Position numbers and translations under genes: made by a program. The notes under the pieces are model-generated. The model was not told the DNA's origin, searched no databases, and was given only the letters and a program-made list of their open reading frames with translations. Shown piece after piece: positions 8,929 through 17,679 of a stretch of DNA of 64,000 nucleotides; within the stretch, counting starts at the first letter, position 1; each line of letters starts with the position of its first letter. This DNA comes from Hymenobacter montanus (GTDB taxonomy: Bacteria; Bacteroidota; Bacteroidia; Cytophagales; Hymenobacteraceae): the NCBI RefSeq assembly GCF_014699115.1, contig NZ_JACXAD010000004.1, positions 62,001-126,000 on the forward strand, in the 5' to 3' direction.

Positions 8929-9168
8929 ATGGCCCGTGTTTGTGATTTGACCGGCAAGCGTACCCGCGTTGGTAACAACGTTTCGCACGCTAACAACAAG
9001 ACCAAGCGCAAGTTCTATCCGAACCTGCAGAAAAAGCGCTTCTACATCCCCGAGCAGGACGCCTGGGTTACCCTGAAAGTCGCAACCTCGACCATCCGCA
9101 CCATCAACAAGAACGGCATCATGGCCGTGTTGAAGAAAGCCAAACAGGAAGGTTTTATTACCTACTAG
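8929..9168 (+). CDS. rpmB: 50S ribosomal protein L28
   Basis: A 79-residue basic protein of the large ribosomal subunit. It begins [27 protein letters not shown], the family N-terminus, and continues with [31 protein letters not shown], including the usual C-terminal [14 protein letters not shown] block. The length is typical. It has its own promoter at 8856-8886. In many Bacteroidota rpmB, rpmG and DUF4295 lie together; here L28 is separated from L33 by the aminopeptidase gene, an unusual insertion. Confidence 0.97.
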   Translation: MARVCDLTGKRTRVGNNVSHANNKTKRKFYPNLQKKRFYIPEQDAWVTLKVATSTIRTINKNGIMAVLKKAKQEGFITY

Positions 9169-9297
9169 ATTATTACGCCGGCTCTTTTGGGGCCGGGCTC
9201 GTTGGAAAGACCGACGTTCGTGCAACGTATTGCCTGCGGGTGATACTTTGTGGGAACTTCGGTCTTTTCCGCGTTCATCCCTAACCAACCCCCGAGC

Positions 9298-10974
9298 ATG
9301 AGAGCCAAAGCATCAGGGTCGTTTTTGAAAGTCTGCCTGTCGCTGGGGCTGTTGGCCGGCCTGGGTTTGGCCCCGGCCCGAGCCCAGATGGAAGGCAAAC
9401 CGACCCCCGCCGCAATGGCCATTCCGGGCCGGCCAACGGATTTTCTCTCTCCCGCCTTTCACAAGAGCCGGCGCGAGGCCCTGCGGCAGCAAATGCCCGC
9501 CGGCAGCGTGGCGGTGCTGTTCGCGGCCCCCGAGCGCAACCGGGCCAACGATGTCAATTTCGTTTACCACCAAAACCCCGATCTGTATTACCTCACCGGC
9601 TACGACGAGCCCGACGCGGTGCTGCTGCTCTTCAAGCAGCCGCAGGTCGTCGGTGGTCAGGCGGGCATTACCGAGGCGCTGTTCGTGCGGCCCCACGACC
9701 CGAAGAAGGAGCAGTGGACCGGCCGCCGCCTGGGTGCCGCCGGGGCTAAGTCGCAGCTGGGCCTGCAGTTCACCGCCGATAACCAGGACTTTGCCGCGGC
9801 CGGGATCAAGTGGGCCGGTTTCGGCAAGCTATTGTTTACTAACCTACCCACCGACGCCCGCGACGACGCCAGCAACCCCGCGGATTTATTCAGCTTGGTG
9901 GCCACTTTCCGGCAACAGGCTGGCCTGACGGCGGCCAATTACAACCCGGCAATTTCCGAAGCGGAAAACCTGACCCGCCGCTACGGGCTCCGCGACAGCA
10001 AGGTGGCGGCTAGCTACATCCCCGAAGCCATTAAAAAGAACCCTGCCTTGGCAAACTCACGCTTGCTAAAGGATTTCCTGGCGGCCACCACCGATGCCGG
10101 CCGCAAAGCCGCCATTGAGGCGCATCCGCTCGGTCGGCTCGACGATGCGACCCTGGGCGAAAAGCTCGACGAGCTGCGGGCCCTGAAAACACCCGAGGAG
10201 CTAGCCTTGCTGCGCCGCGCCATCCGCATCAGCGCCCAGGGCCAGCGCGAGGTACTGAAGCTGATGCGTCCGGATATGGGCGAAATGGAGCTTCAGGGCC
10301 TGCACGAGTACGTGTACCGCCGCTACGGGGCCGAATTCCAGGGCTATCCCAGCATCGTGGGCGGCGGGGCTAACGGCTGCATCCTGCACTACGAAACCAA
10401 CGACCGCCAACGCCTCGATAACGACCTTGTGCTCATGGATTGCGGCGCCGAATACCACGGCTACTCCGCCGACGTCACGCGCACGGCGCCGCCCTCGGGC
10501 ACGTTCAGCCCCGCGCAGCGCCAGATCTACGAGCTGGTGCTGGCCGCTCAGGAAGCTGGTTTCGCCGCCTGCCGGCCCGGGGCCGACTTTGATGCGCCTA
10601 ACAAGGCCACCCAGGAAGTAGTGGCCGCCGGCTTGCAAAAGCTCGGCATCCTCCAGAAAAAAGAGGATTTCCGGCGTTACTACCCGCACGGGTCCAGCCA
10701 CTACCTCGGCCTTGACGTGCACGACCGCGGTACCTACGGCCCGCTGCAAGCCGGCAACGTTATTACCGTCGAGCCCGGTATCTACATCCCCGCCGGTTCG
10801 CCCTGCGACCCCATGTGGTGGAACATCGGCGTTCGCATCGAGGACGACGTCCTGATTACGCCCACCGGCTACGAAAACCTCTCCGCCGAAGCTCCGCGTA
10901 CCGTGGCCGATATCGAAAAGCTCATGGCCGAACCCAGCGCCCTGGAAAGCTGGCAGCTGCCGGTGCTGAAGTAA
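9298..10974 (+). CDS. Secreted Xaa-Pro aminopeptidase (M24B)
   Basis: A 558-residue metallopeptidase that removes N-terminal residues preceding proline. I choose the ATG at 9298 because it yields a standard signal peptide (hydrophobic VCLSLGLLAGLGLAPARA, cleavage before QMEG), so the enzyme is exported. The N-terminal domain (about 60-290) is the creatinase-like AMP_N domain (LRQQMPAGSVAVLFAAPERNR, NPDLYYLTGYDEPDAVL). The C-terminal pita-bread domain has the five metal ligands: Asp in LMDCGAEYHGYSADVTRT (two Asp), His in YYPHGSSHYLGLDVHD, Glu in TVEPGIYI, and Glu in VRIEDDVLIT. Activity in peptide scavenging is the likely role. Confidence 0.92.
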   Translation: MRAKASGSFLKVCLSLGLLAGLGLAPARAQMEGKPTPAAMAIPGRPTDFLSPAFHKSRREALRQQMPAGSVAVLFAAPERNRANDVNFVYHQNPDLYYLTGYDEPDAVLLLFKQPQVVGGQAGITEALFVRPHDPKKEQWTGRRLGAAGAKSQLGLQFTADNQDFAAAGIKWAGFGKLLFTNLPTDARDDASNPADLFSLVATFRQQAGLTAANYNPAISEAENLTRRYGLRDSKVAASYIPEAIKKNPALANSRLLKDFLAATTDAGRKAAIEAHPLGRLDDATLGEKLDELRALKTPEELALLRRAIRISAQGQREVLKLMRPDMGEMELQGLHEYVYRRYGAEFQGYPSIVGGGANGCILHYETNDRQRLDNDLVLMDCGAEYHGYSADVTRTAPPSGTFSPAQRQIYELVLAAQEAGFAACRPGADFDAPNKATQEVVAAGLQKLGILQKKEDFRRYYPHGSSHYLGLDVHDRGTYGPLQAGNVITVEPGIYIPAGSPCDPMWWNIGVRIEDDVLITPTGYENLSAEAPRTVADIEKLMAEPSALESWQLPVLK

Positions 10975-10991
10975 CCTTAAGAAGAGCTTTT

Positions 10992-11105
10992 AGAGCTTAG
11001 AACCGAGAGCGGAGAACTTAGATCGAAGCAAAGAGCCGGCTTGGGGCTAATAAAGCAATGTTTCAGCTCTAGGTTCTAAGTTCTGAGCTCTAAATTCTAA
11101 GTTCT
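10992..11105. repeat. Imperfect inverted/direct repeat between aminopeptidase and rpmG
   Basis: The segment 10992-11010 (AGAGCTTAGAACCGAGAGC) pairs with 11065-11084 in inverted orientation with about two mismatches. A shorter partial copy of the right arm, with TTCTAAGTTCT, follows at 11088-11105. The purine-rich and pyrimidine-rich arms resemble mobile intergenic repeats rather than a terminator. Confidence 0.5.
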
Positions 11106-11177
11106 ATGAGTAAGGTATTGGGTCAGCGATGAGGCCGGCGTTCTGCTTCGCCAACTGAAAGTTGGCTTTGGGCTTTC

Positions 11178-11208
11178 TTGGTCGTTTCCAAAAATAGCCG
11201 TACATTTG
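11178..11208 (+). promoter_or_regulatory. Bacteroidota-type promoter of rpmG-DUF4295
   Basis: TTG at 11178-11180, 20 bases, then TACATTTG at 11201-11208, a perfect TAnnTTTG box. It is 34 bases upstream of the rpmG start. Confidence 0.7.
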
Positions 11209-11242
11209 CAGTCCTAAATTTAAAAATCACACCCCCGTCGAG

Positions 11243-11425
11243 ATGGCCAAGAAAGGAAACCGGGTGCAGGTTATCATGGAATGCACCGAGCATAAAAACT
11301 CGGGGATGCCGGGCACCTCGCGCTACATCACCACCAAGAACCGCAAGAACACCCCCGAGCGCATTGAGTTGAAGAAATTCAACCCCATCCTCAAGAAAAT
11401 GACTGTTCACAAGGAAATTAAATAA
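11243..11425 (+). CDS. rpmG: 50S ribosomal protein L33
   Basis: A 60-residue basic protein of the large subunit. The family pattern [18 protein letters not shown], then [23 protein letters not shown] and [14 protein letters not shown] is complete. It lacks the CxxC pairs of zinc-binding L33 paralogues, so it is the zinc-free form. It is the first gene of an rpmG-DUF4295-ftsY series that is conserved across Bacteroidota. Confidence 0.97.
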   Translation: MAKKGNRVQVIMECTEHKNSGMPGTSRYITTKNRKNTPERIELKKFNPILKKMTVHKEIK

Positions 11426-11433
11426 CCTGAACA

Positions 11434-11598
11434 ATGGCTAAGAAAGTAGTAGCAACGCTGAAAACCACCGAGAATGCCAAGAACTGGGCAAAGGTGATTC
11501 GCGCCGTTAAGTCGGAGAAGACCGGGGCCTACACCTTCCGCGAGGAAATGGTGCTGCTCGAGAAAGTGCAGGAGTACCTGGCTACCGGCAACAAGTAG
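11434..11598 (+). CDS. DUF4295 small basic protein
   Basis: A 54-residue, Lys-rich protein (MAKKVVATLKTTENAKNW, then KVIRAVKSEKTGAYTFREEM and VLLEKVQEYLATGNK). The sequence and position, eight bases after rpmG and before ftsY, identify the Bacteroidota DUF4295 family, which is found next to ribosomal protein genes and may be ribosome-associated; that role is inferred from context. An intrinsic terminator follows directly. Confidence 0.9.
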   Translation: MAKKVVATLKTTENAKNWAKVIRAVKSEKTGAYTFREEMVLLEKVQEYLATGNK

Positions 11599-11623
11599 GC
11601 TATTGGTAAGGTAAGTAAAGCTG

Positions 11624-11652
11624 AAAAGTCCCACGTCCGTGGGACTTTTTTC
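11624..11652 (+). terminator. Intrinsic terminator after DUF4295
   Basis: A 12-bp perfect stem (11624-11635 with 11638-11649, core GTCCCACG/CGTGGGAC) running into a T-run that ends at 11652. It separates the ribosomal genes from ftsY. Confidence 0.9.
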
Positions 11653-11769
11653 GTGTTAGTATAAATCCACTCTGCAGTGGAAAATTGTTGAAGGGTGGCG
11701 GAACGGTGGCCCTCCGACAATGTCTACCGGACCGTTCAACGATTCTCCGACTTCCGGTCGGCGCTACCC

Positions 11770-12741
11770 ATGGGCCTCTTCGATTTTTTTAAGAAAGACA
11801 AGGAAAGCACGACGCAGCAGGCCTCGCTCGACGCGGGCCTGGCGAAGACCAAAACCAACTTCTTTGAGCAGCTAAGCAAGGCCGTGGTGGGTAAAAGCAC
11901 CGTGGACGAAGCCGTGCTCGACGACCTGGAGGGGCTGCTGGTGCATTCCGACGTGGGCATCGAAACGACGGTGAAAGTCATTGACCGCATCGAAGCCCGG
12001 GTAGCCCGCGACAAGTACGTGAGCACCGCCGAGCTCGACCGCATCCTGCGCGAGGAAATCGTGGCTCTGCTGGAAGACAACAACTCCGGCTCCACGGCCA
12101 TGCTGGACCGGGCCGGTAATTCCGGCCAGCCCTTCGTGATTATGGTGGTCGGGGTGAATGGCGTCGGCAAAACTACTACCATTGGCAAGCTGGCCCACCG
12201 CTTCCACGCCGCGGGCAAGAAGGTAGTGCTGGGGGCCGCGGATACGTTCCGGGCAGCGGCAGTAGACCAGCTCATCATCTGGGGCGAGCGGGTGGGCGTG
12301 CCCGTGGTAAGCCACGGCATGAATACCGACCCGGCTTCCGTGGCCTACGATGCCGTGCGCAAAGGCGTGGAGCTGGGAGCCGATGTGGTCATCATCGACA
12401 CGGCCGGCCGTCTGCACAACAAGGTGAACCTGATGAACGAGCTAAGCAAAATCAAGCGCGTGATGCAGAAAGTGATTCCCGATGCGCCCCACGAGGTGCT
12501 GCTGGTGCTCGACGGCAGCACGGGTCAGAATGCCTTTATGCAAGCCAAGGAGTTCACCAAAGCCACCGAGGTCACGGCCCTGGCGGTTACCAAGCTCGAC
12601 GGCACGGCGCGCGGTGGCGTGGTCATCGGTATTTCCGACCAGTTCAGCATTCCGGTGCGCTACATCGGGGTAGGGGAGAAGATGACCGACCTGCAGCTGT
12701 TCGACCGGCATACTTTCGTTAACTCGCTCTTTAAAAAGTAG
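11770..12741 (+). CDS. ftsY: Signal recognition particle receptor FtsY
   Basis: A 323-residue SRP receptor GTPase that docks ribosome-SRP complexes at the membrane translocon. The start at 11770 ([13 protein letters not shown]) has the usual short amphipathic N-terminus; the frame is open upstream but those residues are not conserved. It has only a short N-terminal extension, then the helical N domain (about 30-115). The G domain has the P-loop [18 protein letters not shown] (about 130-147), [27 protein letters not shown], and [15 protein letters not shown]. The C-terminal motif [13 protein letters not shown] is intact. Confidence 0.97.
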   Translation: MGLFDFFKKDKESTTQQASLDAGLAKTKTNFFEQLSKAVVGKSTVDEAVLDDLEGLLVHSDVGIETTVKVIDRIEARVARDKYVSTAELDRILREEIVALLEDNNSGSTAMLDRAGNSGQPFVIMVVGVNGVGKTTTIGKLAHRFHAAGKKVVLGAADTFRAAAVDQLIIWGERVGVPVVSHGMNTDPASVAYDAVRKGVELGADVVIIDTAGRLHNKVNLMNELSKIKRVMQKVIPDAPHEVLLVLDGSTGQNAFMQAKEFTKATEVTALAVTKLDGTARGGVVIGISDQFSIPVRYIGVGEKMTDLQLFDRHTFVNSLFKK

Positions 12742-12933
12742 GCCCCGCCGAAAGTAACCCGTCCGGCCGGGCCTCGCGGGCCAACTTGCGAACGGGCTGC
12801 CTGATGAGCCAGCCACGCCCGCGAGCTGCTTCATGGCATTTGGCCGGGCGCCAAGCTTTCGTAGTAAGTTTGGGGTAACCCACCGCCCGCTCCCTCAAAC
12901 AATACTTGATGGGCCGAGCCGTTTACCTTCAGC

Positions 12934-13785
12934 ATGAACGACATTCAAACCCTCGCCGTCGTGGGGGCCGGCACCATGGGGCTCGGCATCGCCCAGTTGG
13001 CTATTCAGCACGGCCTGCCCACGATATTATTCGACCTGAACCCCGCCGCGCTGGAAAAAGCCCAGGCGGCCATTGCCGCCGGTTTGAGTAAGCTGGTGGA
13101 AAAGAATAAGCTGAGCACCGACGCGCGCACCGCCGCCTTGGCTCGCCTCACCACCACCACCGATATGAACCTGGTGCAGGCCGACGTTATCGTGGAGGCG
13201 GTAGTGGAGCGACTCGACGTGAAGCACCAGCTGTTTCGGGAGCTGGCGGCCATCAACGACCCGACCACCATTCTGGCTTCTAACACCTCTTCGCTGCCCA
13301 TCACGCAGTTGGCCGCGCCAGTCCCGAACCCCGAGCGGGTGGTGGGCCTACACTTTTTCAACCCCGCGCCGCTGATGCCGCTGGTTGAAGTGATAAGCGG
13401 GGTGGCCACGGCTCCCGCGGTAGCCGACGCGGTGGAAGCCCTGGCCCGGCGCCTGGGCAAAACCCCCGTGCGGGCCGCTGACGCCCCCGGCTTCATCGTA
13501 AATCGGGTGGCGCGGCACTATTATGTCGAGAGCCTGAAGATCGTGGAAGAAAACGTCGCCTCTTTGCAGGTGGTGGATGAATTGCTGGAGGCCAGTGGAT
13601 TCAAAATGGGTCCGTTTCGGTTGATGGACCTGATCGGGGTGGATACCAACTTCGCGGTCACCAGTGCCATGTTCGCCTCCTTTCACCAGGAGAGCCGGTT
13701 TCGCCCCAGCCGCATTCAGCAGCAGCGGGTGGATGCGGGGCACCACGGTCGCAAAACCGGTCGGGGATTCTACACTTATGAATGA
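12934..13785 (+). CDS. 3-hydroxyacyl-CoA (3-hydroxybutyryl-CoA) dehydrogenase
   Basis: A 283-residue NAD-dependent dehydrogenase that interconverts 3-hydroxyacyl-CoA and 3-oxoacyl-CoA in fatty acid or butanoyl-CoA metabolism. The Rossmann motif VVGAGTMGLGIAQLA (about 9-23), the acidic FDLN after strand 2, SNTSSLPITQLA with the catalytic-pocket Ser/Asn, GLHFFNPAPLMPLVEV with the catalytic His and the Asn-Pro turn (about 139-154), and the C-terminal GFKMGPFRLMDLIGVDTNFAV and GHHGRKTGRGFYTY segments are all present. The length matches single-domain Hbd/PaaH enzymes. It overlaps nothing, but its stop lies 10 bases before the following lipoprotein start. Confidence 0.93.
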   Translation: MNDIQTLAVVGAGTMGLGIAQLAIQHGLPTILFDLNPAALEKAQAAIAAGLSKLVEKNKLSTDARTAALARLTTTTDMNLVQADVIVEAVVERLDVKHQLFRELAAINDPTTILASNTSSLPITQLAAPVPNPERVVGLHFFNPAPLMPLVEVISGVATAPAVADAVEALARRLGKTPVRAADAPGFIVNRVARHYYVESLKIVEENVASLQVVDELLEASGFKMGPFRLMDLIGVDTNFAVTSAMFASFHQESRFRPSRIQQQRVDAGHHGRKTGRGFYTYE

Positions 13786-13795
13786 GGAACGAGCC

Positions 13796-14272
13796 ATGAA
13801 ACATCACCAAACCCGGGTAGCCGGCCGCCTTTTTTCCGCCTTTGCGCTCATCTCCTCGTCCTGCTGGCTGGTCGCCTGTGGGGAGAAAAACAGCGACCAG
13901 CCCCTGATCCCGTACGCCCCGGTGAACCTCAGCATTAACATTACCAACCAGGAGTACGTCGCGCTCCGCTTCAACAACGGGGCCGTAGCCCTGCCGGCGA
14001 AGGGCCCGGCCGGCGACGGCGGGGTGAAGGGCGTCATCGTGGTGCGGCAAAGCGCCAACACCTTCCTGGCCTTCGAGCGCAACTGCCCCTACCAGCCTTA
14101 CGATGCCTGCGCCCTGGTAAGCCTGGACCGCAGCTCGCGGCTGTTTATGCGCGATTCCTGCTGCAATTCGCAGTTCGACCTGAAAGGGCAAGTTACTGGC
14201 GGTCCGGCTCCCAGGCCGCTTAAACAGTACAGTACCAGCTTGCAAGGCAACCTGCTCAGCATCACAAACTGA
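13796..14272 (+). CDS. Rieske-like lipoprotein with missing cluster ligands
   Basis: A 158-residue exported lipoprotein. The ATG at 13796 follows a GAGGAACGAG ribosome-binding stretch and gives a lipobox LVAC (Cys about residue 26). The C-terminal half has the shape of a Rieske domain: FERNCPYQPYDAC, then RDSCCNSQFDLKGQV and TGGPAPRPLKQY, which mirrors the canonical CTH...CPCHGSxFD..G..xxGPAxxPL pattern. The two His ligands and one Cys are not where they should be (Tyr for the first His, Asp for the first Cys of the second motif, Cys for its His). A normal 2Fe-2S cluster is therefore unlikely; the remaining Cys residues may form disulfides. Confidence 0.7.
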   Translation: MKHHQTRVAGRLFSAFALISSSCWLVACGEKNSDQPLIPYAPVNLSINITNQEYVALRFNNGAVALPAKGPAGDGGVKGVIVVRQSANTFLAFERNCPYQPYDACALVSLDRSSRLFMRDSCCNSQFDLKGQVTGGPAPRPLKQYSTSLQGNLLSITN

Positions 14273-14311
14273 GGTCTTTAGTAGTTTTTTAGAAAAAAAA
14301 CTGATTTCAGC

Positions 14312-14342
14312 TTGCGCTTTTTTGAGGAAGGTCGTAAGTTTG
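14312..14342 (+). promoter_or_regulatory. Promoter of tRNA-Asn
   Basis: TTG at 14312-14314, 20 bases, then TAAGTTTG at 14335-14342, a perfect TAnnTTTG box, 40 bases before the mature tRNA. Confidence 0.65.
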
Positions 14343-14382
14343 CAGTCCGAAACAACAACAACCGGGTTTCGGATAAACAATT

Positions 14383-14456
14383 GCTTCCTTAGCTCAGCCG
14401 GTTAGAGCATCTGACTGTTAATCAGAGGGTCCCTGGTTCGAGCCCAGGAGGGAGCG
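14383..14456 (+). tRNA. tRNA-Asn(GUU)
   Basis: A full cloverleaf: acceptor GCTTCCT/AGGGAGC (one G-U), D arm GCTC...GAGC, anticodon arm with loop CTGTTAA (anticodon GTT), T arm CCTGG-TTCGAGC-CCAGG, discriminator G. No encoded CCA. It is the left neighbour of the Qat defence genes. Confidence 0.97.
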
Positions 14457-14460
14457 CTAA

Positions 14461-14494
14461 AAGGCCACTCACGATACCGTGAGTGGCCTTTTTT
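14461..14494 (+). terminator. Intrinsic terminator after tRNA-Asn
   Basis: A 13-bp perfect stem at 14461-14473 and 14478-14490 with loop ATAC, followed by a T-run. Confidence 0.92.
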
Positions 14495-14870
14495 AATTAT
14501 TAGCCCCAGTATGCTGTTTAAAGGAGGCATAAATCCCATTTTAAAACGTTTAAGACCTCAGCCTGACCTAGCAGCTCATGGATGACATTGAGATGGTAGT
14601 GGCACACGCCTACAACTGACGGATTAATTTTGGAGAGAAGCATTGTTGGGATAGATTCGGAGGTAGAGGTAATCTAAGCTTAGCTGAAATATCAAGATGG
14701 GAAAATAGTACCAAAATGGGAAATTTATATTATAAAATATAAATTTAGGAAACTAGTGTCTGATTGAGTATGTTGCCGGTACTTTCCAGCTTATTACCAA
14801 ATCGACACAAAATGAGACGAGTAGTATTCCGGTTTCTCCCAATTGTTACAGTTCTGAGAACCCAGTAACA
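14495..14870. other. AT-rich leader region of the Qat operon
   Basis: About 376 bases with no gene, clearly more AT-rich than the flanks (for example 14700-14760). It must hold the qat promoter, but no TAnnTTTG element stands out. AT-rich leaders are common upstream of acquired defence genes. Confidence 0.5.
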
Positions 14871-16784
14871 ATGTGGAACGACCAAGAAGCACGAGTTGAT
14901 TTACTCGGACATCGCCGAATTGCAGAGACGCTGGTAAGCATCATGCAGCAGGAAGCACTGCGGCCGCTCACCATTGGTATTCACGGAAGCTGGGGTGCGG
15001 GTAAATCCTCCATCCTGTCGCTGGTGGATGCACAATTGCGGGACGACCCCAAAACATTGTGTTTCACTTTCAATGGCTGGCTGTACCAAGGTTACGAGGA
15101 CACCAAGTCAGCTCTAATGGAGACGGTGGTGCATGAGTTACTTAAGCGGCGCTCCACGAGCCAGCAGGTGCTCGATTTAGGCAAGTCTATCTTTCGTCGC
15201 ATTAATTGGCTCAAGGCGGCTAAAACGACCGGCGAACTGGCCTTAACTGCAGCTTTGACTACTACGCTGGGTTTACCTCCCACAGCCCTATTTGGGTTGG
15301 CCGGAGCAGTAGCCAAAGTAAAGAAGCTAACTGAGTCGAAGGAGGAAAAGTCCAGCACCGAAATCACAGTGGCGGCGGAAGATGACGAACCTTGGCTTAA
15401 ACCTGAGCAGGCAACGGTGCCCGCTCAGATTCAGGCATTCCGTGATGAACTGCAAGAGTTGATTACGCGCGTGGAGGTTGAGCGGCTTGTGGTGCTGGTG
15501 GATGACCTAGACAGGTGCCTTCCCGGCGCAGTCATTGACATTTTGGAAGCGGTCAAGCTGTTTCTTTTCGTGCCTGGTACTGTCTTCATTATTGCTACGG
15601 ATGAGGCTATGATTGAGTACGCTGTGCGGCGGTACTATCCTGATTTGCCCGTTTCTCAGGCCGATTACACGAAGCATTACCTAGAAAAGCTTATCCAGAT
15701 TCCTATCCGTATTCCCTCCCTGAATCAGCTTCAAACCCAGAATTACATCCGTTTCCTGCTTTTACAGCACCATTTACAGGATGACCAGGCCCGGCTGCAG
15801 GAAATCTGCCAAGCCTTCGAGCGCTCGCATAAAACGCCTTACGACCCCACAGAGCTTACGTACGAGTTCATTACCCAGGAACTCGGCGATACCAATCAGG
15901 ACCTGCGAATGGTGCTTCACGTGGGCGAGCAGCTCGGCAGCTCGCTGGCGACCGAGCTGCGGGGCAACCCCCGCAATATCAAGCGGTTCATGAATACCGT
16001 ATTCTTGCGCAAGCGCGTGGCGGAGATATATGGCTTGAATGACCTCAAGGTGGGTATTCTTTCCAAGCTATTGCTGCTGGAGCGCTTTCACGAGCGGGAG
16101 TACACCCAAATCCTGGCGGAAGTCACTGCTTCAGCCGATGGCCACTCGGCTACCGTGCAGGGGCTGGAGAAGCCTGTCGAGCCAGAAAAAGCTGATAAGG
16201 CGGAAAAAGCCAGGGTAAAAAAACCGGCCCCAGCCCCAAAGCCCGCTGTGGAAACCGCTGCGGAGCATCAACTATTGGCATGGGCCAAGCTTGAGCCCGC
16301 GATGGGCGAAGTTGATTTGCGCCCCTATGTATTTGTAGCGCGAGAACGGGCCATCAGCTTCCAGCCCCTCGATGATATTCCGCACACGCTGGTGCCCGTG
16401 TTAGAGGTGCTGGCCAGTGGCAGCCGCATGGCCATGCAGGGCCAGCAGGCCAACATCACGGCCCTATCCGACCCGTTAGCGCAGCTGCTGTTCCGACAAC
16501 TAGAAAAGCTGGCTGTGAAGGAAAACAGCTGGCGTAGCGAATCAATGCCCATGAAAGGCTTGCTCTACCTGGTGCAGCAGCACGCCGGATTGGAAGTGGA
16601 TTTAATCAACCTGTTTCAGGCCATTCCGGCTCGCGAACTGGGCACCTGGGTGGCTTCCAATCTGGACTTTATGCAGTCGGCTGCCGGCCTGCAGGCGAAA
16701 GCCGAGTTTTTCGCCAACGTGCAGCGCAACGCCGACGCCTCGGCCGGACTCAAAACTCTCATCACGCAACTAACCATCCGCTAA
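14871..16784 (+). CDS. qatA: QatA: KAP-family P-loop NTPase
   Basis: A 637-residue ATPase of the KAP family, the first component of the QatABCD anti-phage system. The Walker A motif IHGSWGAGKSSIL is at about 37-49. A membrane-like hydrophobic stretch typical of KAP proteins follows at about 120-145 (ALTAALTTTLGLPPTALFGLAGA). Walker B reads RLVVLVDDLDRCLPG (about 205-219), and the sensor region is FIIATDEAMIEYAVRRYY. The NPRNIKRFMN block near 366 is another KAP hallmark. The C-terminal 200 residues include a Lys/Ala/Pro-rich linker and an unassigned domain. Four bases separate it from qatB; the four genes are evidently co-transcribed. Confidence 0.9.
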   Translation: MWNDQEARVDLLGHRRIAETLVSIMQQEALRPLTIGIHGSWGAGKSSILSLVDAQLRDDPKTLCFTFNGWLYQGYEDTKSALMETVVHELLKRRSTSQQVLDLGKSIFRRINWLKAAKTTGELALTAALTTTLGLPPTALFGLAGAVAKVKKLTESKEEKSSTEITVAAEDDEPWLKPEQATVPAQIQAFRDELQELITRVEVERLVVLVDDLDRCLPGAVIDILEAVKLFLFVPGTVFIIATDEAMIEYAVRRYYPDLPVSQADYTKHYLEKLIQIPIRIPSLNQLQTQNYIRFLLLQHHLQDDQARLQEICQAFERSHKTPYDPTELTYEFITQELGDTNQDLRMVLHVGEQLGSSLATELRGNPRNIKRFMNTVFLRKRVAEIYGLNDLKVGILSKLLLLERFHEREYTQILAEVTASADGHSATVQGLEKPVEPEKADKAEKARVKKPAPAPKPAVETAAEHQLLAWAKLEPAMGEVDLRPYVFVARERAISFQPLDDIPHTLVPVLEVLASGSRMAMQGQQANITALSDPLAQLLFRQLEKLAVKENSWRSESMPMKGLLYLVQQHAGLEVDLINLFQAIPARELGTWVASNLDFMQSAAGLQAKAEFFANVQRNADASAGLKTLITQLTIR

Positions 16785-16788
16785 CTCT

Positions 16789-17667
16789 ATGGGAACTTCT
16801 ACCAATCGACGGGGCATCAGTCGTGCTACTCCCTTACTGCCCGACTGGCTTGATGAGGAAGACACAGAGGAAGAGGACACCGAAGAAAATGACGACCCGC
16901 AGGAGGAGAACAAGCTGGAAGACTCCGACCAGCCGGACCAGCCAGGCAATGAAGAGGCGCCGGCCGAGCCACCAGTTCCCGACGATGATAACCCGGATAT
17001 TCCCTATAACCGCTTCGATGCCAGCCAGCGCGGCTTTCGAGAAGCCGTGCGCACAGGCATGTCGGCAGGCCTGGTCCGGGTAGTTAAGAACTATTACCGC
17101 CATGCTCTCGGGGGACCCCAGCGAGCAGCGCAGCGTATTCAGTCATCCAGCCGGGCCGTGGCCCGGTTCGGAGGCATTCTCAGCGATATCCAGCAGCAGG
17201 GCATAGCGCCAGTGCTTGCCCAGTACAACCTAGCTCAGTACACGGGCCGGCCAGTGGTGGAAGTGCTGTCGGCCCTGATGGAAGCCGTATGCGGCACATC
17301 GTCGCTGCTGGATAACGCCGTCACGAAGTATGCCTATGCGCAGGCTGTAGTGCGCATAATCGACGAAAATTCCGCGCTCGACCTAAGTAGCCTGACGAGC
17401 ACGCAAGTGGCCGAGATGATGGCCGTGTTTCTGGAGGAAAGCTTGGTGTACCGACTCATCTGTGACGTTGGGCGCGACCTCACGGTGGCGACCTCTAATC
17501 CGGCCCAGGCGCTACAGGCCGAGGAGCAGCTTTCGCAGATAGTGAGCGGCCTCATCCGCAGTACTATCGTGCCGGAGCTGCAAAAAGCAGCGCAAGACAA
17601 AGCCACCATTGAGAGCAAGCTGGCCCGCATTTACCGCATTGCCATCCAAACTATCCTAAACTCTTAA
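16789..17667 (+). CDS. qatB: QatB: Qat defence component of unknown function
   Basis: A 292-residue protein identified as QatB by its position between the KAP ATPase and the QueC-like protein. The N-terminal region (about 15-60) is extremely acidic (runs such as EEDTEEEDTEENDD) and probably disordered; it could act as a nucleic-acid mimic or a binding tail, which is speculation. From about residue 72 the protein is mostly helical, beginning FDASQRGFREAVRTGMSAGLVRVVKNYYRHALGG, typical of QatB N-terminal conservation. No catalytic motif is visible. The ATG at 16789 is four bases after the qatA stop. Confidence 0.8.
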   Translation: MGTSTNRRGISRATPLLPDWLDEEDTEEEDTEENDDPQEENKLEDSDQPDQPGNEEAPAEPPVPDDDNPDIPYNRFDASQRGFREAVRTGMSAGLVRVVKNYYRHALGGPQRAAQRIQSSSRAVARFGGILSDIQQQGIAPVLAQYNLAQYTGRPVVEVLSALMEAVCGTSSLLDNAVTKYAYAQAVVRIIDENSALDLSSLTSTQVAEMMAVFLEESLVYRLICDVGRDLTVATSNPAQALQAEEQLSQIVSGLIRSTIVPELQKAAQDKATIESKLARIYRIAIQTILNS

Positions 17668-17679
17668 ATTTCTGTTAAT

